Part shown: one piece after another, positions 11,589 to 21,082 of the stretch
How positions within the stretch are numbered: the first letter of the stretch is position 1
How the letters are laid out: each line of letters starts with the position of its first letter
Source: a bacterium
GTDB taxonomy: Bacteria > Desulfobacterota > Binatia > HRBIN30 > CADEER01
Assembly (NCBI GenBank): GCA_019637795.1
Contig: JAHBUY010000007.1
Coordinates: forward strand, 62,001 to 126,000
Reading direction: 5' to 3'
Length of the DNA: 64,000 bases
Notes under the pieces: generated by a model
Seen by the model: only the letters and a program-made list of their open reading frames with translations
Databases searched by the model: none
Told to the model about the DNA's origin: nothing
Program-made: the position numbers and the translations under genes

Positions 11589-12524
11589 ATGGCCGCCGCG
11601 AACCGATCGACTGGCGCCGACTGGCCCGAGCTGTCGTATGCGGCGGGGCGGGAGACCTGGTCGACCCTGCATCTCTGGTCGCAGGTGGTCGGCAAGGTGC
11701 GGCTGGTGCGGACGCCGTGGACCAACCATTCCTGGCACGTGCCGCTCTACGTCACGGTGCGCGGCCTCACCACCTCACCGATCCCGTACGGCGGCCGGGC
11801 GCTGGAGATCGACTTCGATTTCCTCGAGCACCGGCTGACCCTGCGCACCGACGACGGCGGCGAGCGGACGGTGCCGCTCATCGCCCAACCGGTGGCGCGC
11901 TTCTACGCCGCCGTGATGCGCTGCCTGGACGAGCTGGCGATGCCGGTGCGCATCCACACGATGCCGAGCGAGATCGCCGACGCCGTGCCCTTCGAACGCG
12001 ACACCGCGCCGCGCCGCTACGACCCGGAGCAGGCGACGCGGCTCTGGCGCGCCCTGCTGCAGGTGGATCGGGTGCTCAAGGAGTTCCGCGCCCGCTTCAT
12101 CGGCAAGTGCAGCCCGGTGCACGTCTTCTGGGGCAGCTTCGACATCGCGGTGACGCGCTTCTCCGGCCGCGAAGCCCCGCCGCACCCGGGCGGCGTGCCC
12201 AACTTCCCCGACTGGGTGGCGCGCGAGGCCTACTCGCACGAGGTCAGCAGCGCCGGCTTCTGGCCGGGCGGCGGCGCGGTCGACTACCCGGCCTTCTACT
12301 CGTACGCCTATCCGGCGCCGGCCGGTTTCGCGCAGGCGACGGTCGCGCCGGCGGCCGCGTCCTACTCGACGGCGCTGGGCGAGTTCCTCCTGCCGTATGA
12401 CGCCGTGCGGGCGGCGTCGTCTCCGGACGAGGCGCTGCTCGAGTTCCTGCAGAGCACCTACGAGGCGGCGGCGAACCTGGCCGACTGGCCGCGCGCCGCC
12501 CTCGAGCGCCGTTTCGATCGGTGA
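11589..12524 (+). CDS. DUF5996 family protein
   Basis: This 311-residue protein matches the uncharacterised DUF5996 family. WPELSYAAGRETWSTLHLW near the N-terminus and TPWTNHSWHVPLYVT are the recognisable family blocks, and GGAVDYPAFYSYAYP lies near the C-terminus. No signal peptide or membrane segment is visible. Function is unknown; aromatic and histidine-rich blocks suggest a binding or catalytic pocket, but no catalytic set is identified. It sits 11 bases after yqeY and is convergent with the aminotransferase gene. Confidence 0.75.
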   Translation: MAAANRSTGADWPELSYAAGRETWSTLHLWSQVVGKVRLVRTPWTNHSWHVPLYVTVRGLTTSPIPYGGRALEIDFDFLEHRLTLRTDDGGERTVPLIAQPVARFYAAVMRCLDELAMPVRIHTMPSEIADAVPFERDTAPRRYDPEQATRLWRALLQVDRVLKEFRARFIGKCSPVHVFWGSFDIAVTRFSGREAPPHPGGVPNFPDWVAREAYSHEVSSAGFWPGGGAVDYPAFYSYAYPAPAGFAQATVAPAAASYSTALGEFLLPYDAVRAASSPDEALLEFLQSTYEAAANLADWPRAALERRFDR

Positions 12525-12560
12525 GGCGAGGGGCGCCGCCGCGCCTCCCTCAAGTCCCTC

Positions 12561-13736
<1,176 letters not shown>

Positions 13737-13742
13737 CGGCCA

Positions 13743-13831
13743 GGCAAAACACAGATGCGCGCGGATGACCACCGGTGAGCGCGGCCGGGCCGGTGTCCAT
13801 CTGTGGCCATCGGCGTCCATCTGTGTTTTCC
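13743..13831. repeat. Palindromic intergenic repeat, CACAGATG type
   Basis: A 12-bp perfect inverted repeat (AAAACACAGATG at 13746-13757, its complement at 13818-13829) bounds this element. Inside, further CAGATG/CGGATG-like units are arranged at about 12-base spacing, with one extra unit in the right arm. It fills nearly the entire gap between the divergent aminotransferase and glcD genes, ending 8 bases before the glcD ATG. Confidence 0.75.
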
Positions 13832-13839
13832 AGGGGGCG

Positions 13840-15267
13840 ATGCTGGCGCCGCGGATCGTGGACGGATTGATCGAGCTGGTCGGCGGCGACGGCGTGATCG
13901 CGCGCGGGTCGGCGGCGCGGGTCTACGAATGCGACGGCTGGACGCTGGAGCGGCGGGTCCCCGAGGTGGTGGTGCTGCCGCGCACGCCGGAGGAGGTGGC
14001 GGCGGTGGTGCGGCTGCTGCACCGGCACGGCGTCGCCTTCGTGCCGCGCGGCGCCGGCACCGGGCTCTCCGGCGGCTGCCTGCCGGTCGCGGCGCCGGTG
14101 ATGATCTGCACCAGCCGCCTGCGGCAGATCGTGTCCATCGACCTCGCCAACCGGCGCGCCGTCGTCGAGGCGGGGGTGGTGAACCTCGCCGTGTCGCGCG
14201 CCGTCGCGCGCCACGGCCTCTTCTACGCCCCCGATCCGTCGAGCCAGTCGGCCTGCACCATCGGCGGCAACGTCGCCGAGAACTCCGGCGGTCCGCACAC
14301 GCTGAAATACGGGGTCACCACCAACCACGTGCTCGGGCTGGAGCTGGTGCTGCCCGACGGCGAGGTGGTGACGCTCGGCGGCGCGGTGGAGGACGTGCCC
14401 GGCTACGACCTGCGCGGCCTGGTGATCGGCGCCGAGGGCACCATGGGACTGGTGACGCGCGCCACCCTGCGCCTCACCCGGACGCCGGAGGGCGTGCGCA
14501 CACTGCTCGGCGTGTTCGCGACCGTCGACGCGGCGTGCCAGGCGGTCTCCGGGATCATCGCCGCCGGCATCGTCCCGGCGGCGCTGGAGATGATGGACCA
14601 GCTCATGATCGCCGCCGTCGAGGCGGCGTTCCAGGTCGGGCTGCCGACCGACGCCGGCGCGGTGCTGCTCATCGAGCTCGACGGCGCGGGCGCCGAGCTC
14701 GACCAGCAGGCGCGCGCGGCGTCCGACGTCTGCCACGCCCAGGGCGCGCGCGAGGTGCGGGTGGCGCGCGACGAGGCCGAGCGGGCGGCGCTGTGGAAGT
14801 GCCGCAAGCGCGCCTTCGGCGCGGTCGGCCGCCTGGCGCCGAACTACTGCACCCAGGACGGCGTCGTGCCGCGCACCAAGGTGCCCGACATCCTGCGCGC
14901 CATCGCCGGCGTCGCGGCGCGCCATCGCCTGCGCATCGCCAACGTGTTCCACGCCGGCGACGGCAACATCCATCCCATCCTGCTCTACGACGAGCGCGAC
15001 GCCGACGAGGTGCGGCGGGTGATCGCCGCCGGGCACGAGATCCTGCGCGCCTGCGTCGATCTCGGCGGCAGCATCACCGGCGAGCACGGCATCGGCGTCG
15101 AGAAGATCAACGAGCTGCCGCTGCTCTTCGCGCCCCAGGATCTGCGCGCCATGCAGGCGCTGCGCGCCGCTTTCGACCCCGAGCAGCGCTGCAATCCGGG
15201 CAAGATCTTTCCCACCCCCGGCGCCTGCGTCGAGGTGACGCGGCCGCGCCGCCAGGTGCCGGCATGA
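13840..15267 (+). CDS. glcD: Glycolate oxidase FAD-binding subunit GlcD
   Basis: GlcD is the catalytic FAD subunit of glycolate dehydrogenase, which oxidises glycolate to glyoxylate. The 475-residue length is normal. The FAD_binding_4 domain shows VPRGAGTGLSGG and CTIGGNVAENSGGPHTLKYG. The C-terminal FAD-oxidase domain has NVFHAGDGNIHP and GGSITGEHGIG, with metal/substrate histidines as in D-lactate and glycolate dehydrogenases. The ATG follows a GGGGG ribosome-binding site immediately after the palindromic repeat. The stop overlaps the glcE start (ATGA), so translation is probably coupled. Confidence 0.93.
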   Translation: MLAPRIVDGLIELVGGDGVIARGSAARVYECDGWTLERRVPEVVVLPRTPEEVAAVVRLLHRHGVAFVPRGAGTGLSGGCLPVAAPVMICTSRLRQIVSIDLANRRAVVEAGVVNLAVSRAVARHGLFYAPDPSSQSACTIGGNVAENSGGPHTLKYGVTTNHVLGLELVLPDGEVVTLGGAVEDVPGYDLRGLVIGAEGTMGLVTRATLRLTRTPEGVRTLLGVFATVDAACQAVSGIIAAGIVPAALEMMDQLMIAAVEAAFQVGLPTDAGAVLLIELDGAGAELDQQARAASDVCHAQGAREVRVARDEAERAALWKCRKRAFGAVGRLAPNYCTQDGVVPRTKVPDILRAIAGVAARHRLRIANVFHAGDGNIHPILLYDERDADEVRRVIAAGHEILRACVDLGGSITGEHGIGVEKINELPLLFAPQDLRAMQALRAAFDPEQRCNPGKIFPTPGACVEVTRPRRQVPA

Positions 15268-16583
15268 ACGGCGATCGCCCGGGCGGCGACGCGACGGCGG
15301 CGCTGCGCGAGGCGCTGGGCGACGCGGTGCGGCCGGACTTCGACGCCAAGTTCCGCTTCGCCGCCGCCGGCGGCGCGCCGGAGTGCGTCGTCGAGCCGGC
15401 GGACATCCCCGGCGTCGTGGCGGCGATCGACGCCGCCCGCCGCGCCGGGCTGGCGGTGGTGCCGGCCGGCAACGGAACCCACCTGCGGATCGGCTGGCGG
15501 TCGCGGGCGCCGCACCTGGCGCTGAGCACGCGGCAGATGGGGCGCGTCCTCGCCCACGACGCCGGCGACATGACGGTGCGCGTCGAGTGCGGCGCCACCG
15601 TCGCGGCGCTCGACGCCGCGCTCGCCGCGGCCGGTCAGTGGCTGCCGCTCGACCCGCCGCGCGCCGAGGCGATGACGGTGGGCGGCCTGATCGCCGCCGA
15701 TCGCAACGGGCCGCTGCGCCTGGGCTACGGCGGCGTGCGCGACTGGCTGATCGGCGTCCGCGCCGTCATGGCGGACGGCGCCGTGGTGCGCGGCGGCGGC
15801 CAGGTGGTGAAGAACGTCGCCGGCTACGATCTGCCGCGGCTGTTCGCCGGCTCCTTCGGCACCCTCGGGGTGCTCGTCGAGGCGACCTTCAAGGTGCGGC
15901 CGCGGGCGGCGGCGTTGGCGCTCGGCGAGTGGACCGCGCCGACCCTGGCGGCGGCGCTGGCGCGCGCCCAGGCGGTGATGGCGAGCGACGTGCAACCGGT
16001 CCTGCTGGAAGCGGTGAACGAATCGGCGGCGGAGGCCCTCGGCCTCGACAGCGGCGCCTCGGTGCTGATCGGCGTCGCCGGCTCGCCACCGCACCTGGAC
16101 GAGCAGGAGCGGCGCCTGGCGGCGCTGTCCGGCGGCGCCGCCGTCCGCCACGCGCCGGAACGGGGCGACGCGCTGCTGCGCGCGCTGCGCGAGTTCTCGC
16201 AGCCGGCGGACGACGATGCGCTGGTGATCCGGGTCGGCGTCCTGCCGACGGCGCTGCCGCCGGTGCTGGCCGAGATCGAGACGGCGGCGCGGCGGGCCGG
16301 CGTCGTGGCGGAGATCGCCGCGCATGCCGGCAACGGGGTCGCCTGGTGCCAGTTGCTCGGCGCGCCCGACGAGGCGGCGTTGCAGGGAGTCGCCGCGGCG
16401 GCGCGCGCCGCGGCGCTGCGCGGCGGCGGCTGGGCGGTGTACGAGGCGATTCCCGGCGAGCTCGGCGAGCGCCTCGACCCGTGGGGATTCGACGCGCCGG
16501 CGCTTGCCGTCATGCGGCGGGTGAAAGCGGCGCTCGACCCCGACGGCCTCTTCAGCCCGGGGCGCTTCGTCGGCGGCATCTGA
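15264..16583 (+). CDS. glcE: Glycolate oxidase subunit GlcE
   Basis: GlcE is the second FAD-binding subunit of glycolate dehydrogenase. It has the truncated FAD_binding_4 fold with VVPAGNGTHLRIG, the MTVGGLIAADRNGPLRLGYG segment and VVKNVAGYDLPRLFAGSFG. The 439 residues are slightly longer than many GlcE proteins because of an Ala-rich C-terminal half. The gene overlaps glcD by ATGA and precedes glcF by 6 bases, consistent with a GlcDEF complex. Confidence 0.92.
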   Translation: MNGDRPGGDATAALREALGDAVRPDFDAKFRFAAAGGAPECVVEPADIPGVVAAIDAARRAGLAVVPAGNGTHLRIGWRSRAPHLALSTRQMGRVLAHDAGDMTVRVECGATVAALDAALAAAGQWLPLDPPRAEAMTVGGLIAADRNGPLRLGYGGVRDWLIGVRAVMADGAVVRGGGQVVKNVAGYDLPRLFAGSFGTLGVLVEATFKVRPRAAALALGEWTAPTLAAALARAQAVMASDVQPVLLEAVNESAAEALGLDSGASVLIGVAGSPPHLDEQERRLAALSGGAAVRHAPERGDALLRALREFSQPADDDALVIRVGVLPTALPPVLAEIETAARRAGVVAEIAAHAGNGVAWCQLLGAPDEAALQGVAAAARAAALRGGGWAVYEAIPGELGERLDPWGFDAPALAVMRRVKAALDPDGLFSPGRFVGGI

Positions 16584-16589
16584 GGCGGG

Positions 16590-17834
16590 ATGGAAGCGAG
16601 CGAGACGATCGGCGGCGCGGGGCGGGTGGCGGATCCGGCGCTGCTCGGCGCCTGCGTGCACTGCGGTCTCTGCCTCGACGCCTGCCCGACGTATCTCGAG
16701 CTGGGCAGCGAAGCCGACTCGCCGCGCGGCCGCATCCATCTCATCCGCGCCCTCGAGGACGGCACCCTGGGGATCGACGCCGAGGTGGTGCGCCACCTCG
16801 ATCTCTGCCTCGGCTGCCGCGCCTGCGAGAGCGCCTGTCCATCGGGCGTCCGCTACGGCCGGATCATCGAGGACGCGCGCGTCCACCTGAACCGACAGGC
16901 GACCCGCCCGTGGGGCGCGCGCCTGCGGCACCGGCTGGTCCTGGCGACCTTCCCCTACCGGCGGCGGGTGCGCGCGCTGCTGGCCCTCGCTGCTCTGGCG
17001 CGGCGGCTCCGCCTCTGGCCGCTGATCGCGCGGCGGATCGACGGCGCGGAGCTGCTGCCGGCCGCTGCCGGGGCGATGCCCGACGGGTCGTTCTTCCCGG
17101 CGCGCGGGCACGAGCGGCTGCGGGTCGGGTTGGTGACCGGCTGCGTCGCCGGCGAGCTGTTCGCACACGTCAACGCCGCCGCGGTGCGGCTGCTGACCGC
17201 CAACGGCGCGGCGGTCGTCGTGCCGCCGGCGCAGGGCTGCTGCGGCGCGCTGCACCTGCACGGCGGCGAGCGCGCGGCGGCGCGCGCCCTGGCGCGGCGG
17301 TTGGTGGACGCCTTTCCCGGGTCGCTCGACGCGGTGGTGGTGACCGCGGCGGGGTGCGGTTCGTCGTTGAAGGAGTACGGCGCGCTGCTCGCCGACGATG
17401 CCCGCTACCGCGAGCGCGCGGAGCGCTTCGCCGAGCGGGTGCGCGACGTCACCGAGGTGCTCGACGCGATCGGCGCCGCGGCATCGGCATCGGCGATGGC
17501 GCGCCGCGTCACCTATCACGACGCCTGTCACCTGGCGCACGCCCAGGGCGTGCGCCAGGCGCCGCGCCGCCTGCTGGCGCGGGTGCCGAACCTGGAGCTC
17601 GTCGAGCTGGCCGAATCGGAGGTCTGCTGCGGCAGCGCCGGCAGCTACAATCTCACCGAGCCGGCGATGGCGCGCCGCCTGCGCGAACGCAAGATCGACC
17701 ACATCCTCGCCAGCGGGGCCGAGGTCGTGGCGGTCGCGAACCCCGGCTGCGCGCTGCAGATCGCCGCCGGCCTGAAGGCCCGCGGCTCGACGGTGCGCGT
17801 CGTCCACCCGGTCGAGCTGCTGGACGACGCCTGA
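16590..17834 (+). CDS. glcF: Glycolate oxidase iron-sulfur subunit GlcF
   Basis: GlcF passes electrons from the GlcD flavin toward the membrane quinone pool. Two 4Fe-4S motifs are visible: CVHCGLCLDAC (Cys22, 25, 28, 32) and CLGCRACESAC (Cys73, 76, 79, 83). The C-terminal half contains two CCG heterodisulfide-reductase-type modules (GCCGALH and VCCGSAGSYN). The 414-residue length is typical. It is the third gene of the glcDEF unit. Confidence 0.94.
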   Translation: MEASETIGGAGRVADPALLGACVHCGLCLDACPTYLELGSEADSPRGRIHLIRALEDGTLGIDAEVVRHLDLCLGCRACESACPSGVRYGRIIEDARVHLNRQATRPWGARLRHRLVLATFPYRRRVRALLALAALARRLRLWPLIARRIDGAELLPAAAGAMPDGSFFPARGHERLRVGLVTGCVAGELFAHVNAAAVRLLTANGAAVVVPPAQGCCGALHLHGGERAAARALARRLVDAFPGSLDAVVVTAAGCGSSLKEYGALLADDARYRERAERFAERVRDVTEVLDAIGAAASASAMARRVTYHDACHLAHAQGVRQAPRRLLARVPNLELVELAESEVCCGSAGSYNLTEPAMARRLRERKIDHILASGAEVVAVANPGCALQIAAGLKARGSTVRVVHPVELLDDA

Positions 17835-17899
17835 TCGCGCCGCGCCCCATGGACGAGCTGGCCGCCGCTGGTATCGTCCTCGGAAGCGAGGTGGAACGG

Positions 17900-18454
17900 A
17901 TGGCATGGTGTGCGACGCGGCGCGCCGGGCGAGGGGCGCTGGCGGCCCTGGCGGCGCTGCTCGGCGGCTGCAGCGTGTCGGCGCGGGACGTGACGGTGCC
18001 GATGGCGCCGGAGGTGGACCTGCCGCGCTTCATGGGCGACTGGTACGTGATCGGCGTCATTCCCACCTGGTTCGAACAGGGAGCCTGCAACGCGGTGGAG
18101 TCCTACGCGCTCGACGACGACGGCACGATCCAGACGACGTTCACGTTCAACGCGGGGGCTTTGGACGGTCCCGAGAAGCGCATGCGGCCGCGCGGCTTCG
18201 TCGTCCCCGGCACGAACAATGCGGTCTGGGGCATGCAGTTCGTCTGGCCGATCGAGGCGGAATTCGTCATCGCGCACGTCGATCCGGCGTACACCGAGAC
18301 GATCATCGCCCGCAGCGCCCGCGACTACGTCTGGATCATGGCGCGCACCCCGACGATCGGCGAGGACCGCTATGCGGCGCTGGTCAGCCGGGTGGGCGCC
18401 ATGGGCTACGACGTCGACCGGATCCAGCGCGTGCCCCAGCGCGCCGGACCGTGA
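17900..18454 (+). CDS. Lipocalin family lipoprotein (Blc-like)
   Basis: This protein has 184 residues from the preferred start. A hydrophobic signal ends in the lipobox LLGGC, so it is probably a lipid-anchored envelope protein. The lipocalin GxW motif appears in FMGDWYVIG, followed by SYALDDDGTI and a C-terminal WIMARTP strand, as in bacterial Blc and apolipoprotein D-type lipocalins. It should bind a fatty acid or other hydrophobic ligand. I chose the ATG with GAGGTGGA upstream; an ATG at 17849 in frame would add 17 residues ahead of the signal peptide. Confidence 0.85.
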   Translation: MAWCATRRAGRGALAALAALLGGCSVSARDVTVPMAPEVDLPRFMGDWYVIGVIPTWFEQGACNAVESYALDDDGTIQTTFTFNAGALDGPEKRMRPRGFVVPGTNNAVWGMQFVWPIEAEFVIAHVDPAYTETIIARSARDYVWIMARTPTIGEDRYAALVSRVGAMGYDVDRIQRVPQRAGP

Positions 18455-18517
18455 GACGGGGCCAGGGCGTGGCCGCCCGCCGGCCTCCACGGCCAGCCGG
18501 TGGACGCCCGCGACCGG

Positions 18518-18542
18518 CTGAGCGCGCCTCCGAGGCGCTCAG
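18518..18542. terminator. Hairpin between convergent genes
   Basis: CTGAGCGC and its exact complement form an 8-bp stem with a 9-base loop. It overlaps the stop codon of the minus-strand gene that ends at 18539 and lies about 65 bases after the lipocalin stop. There is no T tract, so the terminator role is only likely from position. Confidence 0.4.
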
Positions 18543-18916
18543 AGCAGCGACCGGCAGACGCGCGCGAAGGCGTTGATGCCGCGGGTGTAGGGGAGCACGC
18601 GGCGCACCGGGCCGCGGAAGCGGATCTTGAAGCGCAGCACGCCCATTCCGTAGCCGAAGCGGCCGGCGAAGAAGTCGATCCAGTCCTGCCGCGTCGCCGA
18701 GAAATCGGGATCGTCCCTCCGGCCGCCGGGGCGGCGTTCGACCCGGCCGTGGCTGTCCCAGTGCATCCAGATGCCCGGCGCCGGCGCATCGCTGAGACGG
18801 AACACCGCGGTTCCGAAGCGCGCCAGGTGCGCCGTGTGACCGCTCGCATTCCACGCCTCCACCGCCGCGTCCCACCACGCCGGCGACAGGAGATCCGGCC
18901 CCTCGTTCGCATCCAT
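18539..18916 (-). CDS. Small protein of unknown function, possibly SCP2-sterol-binding-like
   Basis: This is a 125-residue soluble protein beginning MDANEGPDLL. Features that stand out are AWWDAAVEAWN near the N-terminus, GIWMHWDSHGRVE, DFSATRQDWIDFFAGRFGY and the C-terminal FKIRFRGPVRRVLPY. The layout, with a central beta segment followed by a helix and a C-terminal strand, resembles short SCP2-type sterol carrier proteins, but I cannot confirm this by eye. No signal peptide is present. The start is the ATG before DANEGPDL; an upstream in-frame ATG at 18997 would add 27 low-complexity residues. Confidence 0.6.
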   Translation of the reverse strand: MDANEGPDLLSPAWWDAAVEAWNASGHTAHLARFGTAVFRLSDAPAPGIWMHWDSHGRVERRPGGRRDDPDFSATRQDWIDFFAGRFGYGMGVLRFKIRFRGPVRRVLPYTRGINAFARVCRSLL

Positions 18917-18993
18917 CGGCGCAACTTGGCACGCGGCGCGGGCGAAAACGACACCGGCGCCGCGCGCATGCGCGGCCGCGTCGCGGGCGGCGG

Positions 18994-19974
18994 TCACGGG
19001 TGACTGGGCGCGGCGCTCAGCCGGGCGTGGTCGGGTTGTGGTGTCGGGGCGTGCAGGGTGTCCAGGATCTGCAGCGCCTGGCTGATGCGGTCCTTGTGAA
19101 CGAAGGGAGCGTGCAGGAACAGGTCGACGGTGGCGTTGAAGAGCGCCGGATTGTCCATCGGCACGCTGTGGGTCGCGTCCGGGAAGATGGCGAGCTGGCT
19201 GTTGGGCAGGTGGCGATGGATCGCGACGGTGTGCTCGCCGACGATGACGTCGTGGTCGCTGGCCAACACCAGGGTGGGGGCGCGGATGGCCTCGAGGGCG
19301 GTCAGGTCGATGTGCGGCTCGTCGAGCATCAGCCGCGTCAGCGTCAGCGCCCGGCGGCCGGCGGCGGTCTGGCGCTCGGCGTCGGAGATGGAATCGACCA
19401 TTTCGCGCAGGGTGGCGATGGCGTCGGGGTCGATGGCGTCAGGGGTCAGATTGGCCGACACGGCGACGATCTTCCGCACCCGCTTTGGATGCCGGATGGC
19501 GAGCAGCAGCGCTTCGATGCCGCCGTCGCTCCAGCCGATGACGTTGGCCTTGCGGATCCGCAGCCGGTCGAGCAGCGCCGCGAGATCATCCGTCATGTCC
19601 TCGTACGTGAGGGGGTCCGGCCCATCGTCGGAGAGGCCGTGATCGCGGCTGTCCATGGCGATCACCCGGTAATGGCGGCGGAAGTAGTCGATCTGGGCGC
19701 CGAGGTCGGCGATGCTGCCGCCGTTGCCGTGCAGCAGGAGCAGTGGCTCTCCGGTGCCGTAGGTCTCGTAGTAGAGCTTCACGCCGTCGTGGGTGAAGGT
19801 GCCGCCGGCGGCGGGGTTGGCGCCGTACCGGGCGGTGGGCGTGTTCGGCCGCGCGGTCCCGGTCGGGTTGGCGGCGCGAGCCGGCAGCGGCACGAAGAAG
19901 AGCAGCGGAACGAGGAGGCGCCCCAGCCAGTGCGACGCTCTCGCCTGGTCGGTGGGTCTGTCCATCTGGCTCAC
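18994..19974 (-). CDS. Secreted alpha/beta hydrolase
   Basis: This 326-residue protein has an N-terminal hydrophobic signal (LLVPLLFFVPLPARA), so it is probably periplasmic or secreted. The alpha/beta hydrolase fold is clear: oxyanion segment LLLHGNGG, nucleophile elbow IGWSDGG, acid loop LASDHDVIVG and catalytic histidine in FPDATHSVP. The family covers esterases, lactonases and dehalogenases, and the substrate is unknown. The start used is a GTG behind a GGGGG stretch; an ATG 9 bases further in is an alternative. Confidence 0.88.
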   Translation of the reverse strand: MSQMDRPTDQARASHWLGRLLVPLLFFVPLPARAANPTGTARPNTPTARYGANPAAGGTFTHDGVKLYYETYGTGEPLLLLHGNGGSIADLGAQIDYFRRHYRVIAMDSRDHGLSDDGPDPLTYEDMTDDLAALLDRLRIRKANVIGWSDGGIEALLLAIRHPKRVRKIVAVSANLTPDAIDPDAIATLREMVDSISDAERQTAAGRRALTLTRLMLDEPHIDLTALEAIRAPTLVLASDHDVIVGEHTVAIHRHLPNSQLAIFPDATHSVPMDNPALFNATVDLFLHAPFVHKDRISQALQILDTLHAPTPQPDHARLSAAPSHP

Positions 19975-20016
19975 TCGTACCCCCGGACGGGTGGGGATTG
20001 CCAGATGCCCGTGCGT

Positions 20017-21027
20017 CTATTCGCGCAGTAGGACGTCCGCCCCGAGGCGGACCGTTCCCAGGCAGCGCCGCAGCAGCGACGAGCGCCGCACCAGGGCGCG
20101 GCCGCGGACGATGAGCATGCGCTCGAGGCGGTAGCGGTCGAAGGTCTTCCGCCGCGGCGCGGCGGCCGCGCCGGCGACGGCGGCGAGGGGCGCCCACAGG
20201 TCGTCGAGCGGATGCTGCCAGGTCGCGAGGTCGGCGGGATCGAGGCGCGCGATCATCTCCTGGCAGAGGCGGAGGCGGTCGGGGGACGAGGCGATCTCGA
20301 GCGCCCACTTGTCGATCGACTCGGTGCTCGGACGGCTGTGCTTCTTGACGCCGATCGGATCGCCGAGGCCCTGTGCGGCGGGCTCCTGCTTGCCGTACTC
20401 CACCGCCTGCGGCTCGTTGGGCACGCCCAGGAAGGCGAAGATCTCGGCCATCGTCGCTTCCGGATCGGCGACCAGGCGCTCGTACACGACGTGGTAGAGC
20501 GGCACCGGCCGGGCGCGCAGGAAGCTGGCGATCGCCGGTACGTAGCGCTCGAGCAGCGGGTTGTAGGCGTGGGCGGCCGCGTAGTCGCCGTTGAAGAAGG
20601 ACTCCGCGTAGGAGCTGAATACCGCCAGCGGATGGCGGGTGAGGACGACGTAGCGCGCGCGCGGATAGATCCTGGCGAGGAAGTCGAGGATCAGGCCGTA
20701 GGCCGGCGTCTTGTCGAGAAAGCGTTGCTTCTCGGGCCGGGTCGCGAGCATCCGCAGGTAGAGCGTGTCGCAGTAGGCGCGGCAGGCGTCGATGTAGTCC
20801 TGCTCGCCGCCCGGCAGGGCGGCGACGAACTCGCGCTGCGCCTCGGCGGCGAGGACGGCGTCGTAGGGCGCCTTGTCGACCCTGGCGTAGTACCCGAGAT
20901 GGGCGAGCGGCGTCAGCAGATGCGGCTCCGGCCGCCCCATGATCAGCGAATGGGCGCCGATCATGCGCGCCAGCAGGGTGGACCCCGAACGCGGCGGGCC
21001 GATGACGAAGATGACCTTGTCTTCCAC
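20017..21027 (-). CDS. Sulfotransferase family protein
   Basis: This 336-residue cytoplasmic sulfotransferase carries the PAPS 5'-phosphosulfate loop GPPRSGSTLLARM (residues 10-22) and the 3'-phosphate-binding strand ARYVVLTRHPLAVFSSY. A C-terminal DKW...DR segment is typical of bacterial Sulfotransfer_3-type proteins. It would move a sulfo group from PAPS to a hydroxyl or amine of an unknown acceptor. The start is taken as the GTG before EDKVIFVIG, because residues upstream in the open frame are arginine-rich noise. It lies 55 bases downstream of the acyl-CoA ligase gene, on the same strand. Confidence 0.87.
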   Translation of the reverse strand: MEDKVIFVIGPPRSGSTLLARMIGAHSLIMGRPEPHLLTPLAHLGYYARVDKAPYDAVLAAEAQREFVAALPGGEQDYIDACRAYCDTLYLRMLATRPEKQRFLDKTPAYGLILDFLARIYPRARYVVLTRHPLAVFSSYAESFFNGDYAAAHAYNPLLERYVPAIASFLRARPVPLYHVVYERLVADPEATMAEIFAFLGVPNEPQAVEYGKQEPAAQGLGDPIGVKKHSRPSTESIDKWALEIASSPDRLRLCQEMIARLDPADLATWQHPLDDLWAPLAAVAGAAAAPRRKTFDRYRLERMLIVRGRALVRRSSLLRRCLGTVRLGADVLLRE

Positions 21028-21082
21028 GATCGGCGACCCTACCAGCGACGGAGATGGCCGCCAAGAACGCCAGGGGCGACTG

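Noticed and set aside
14985..17906. A 973-codon minus-strand frame opposite glcE-glcF
   Set aside because: Composition is Arg/His/Gln-rich with no domains; glcE and glcF on the plus strand have clear motifs.
21028..21082. Short GCCGCCAAGAACGCC sequence between sulfotransferase and ligase genes
   Set aside because: It resembles one arm of an intergenic repeat, but no inverted partner or second copy is evident, so I do not call a repeat.
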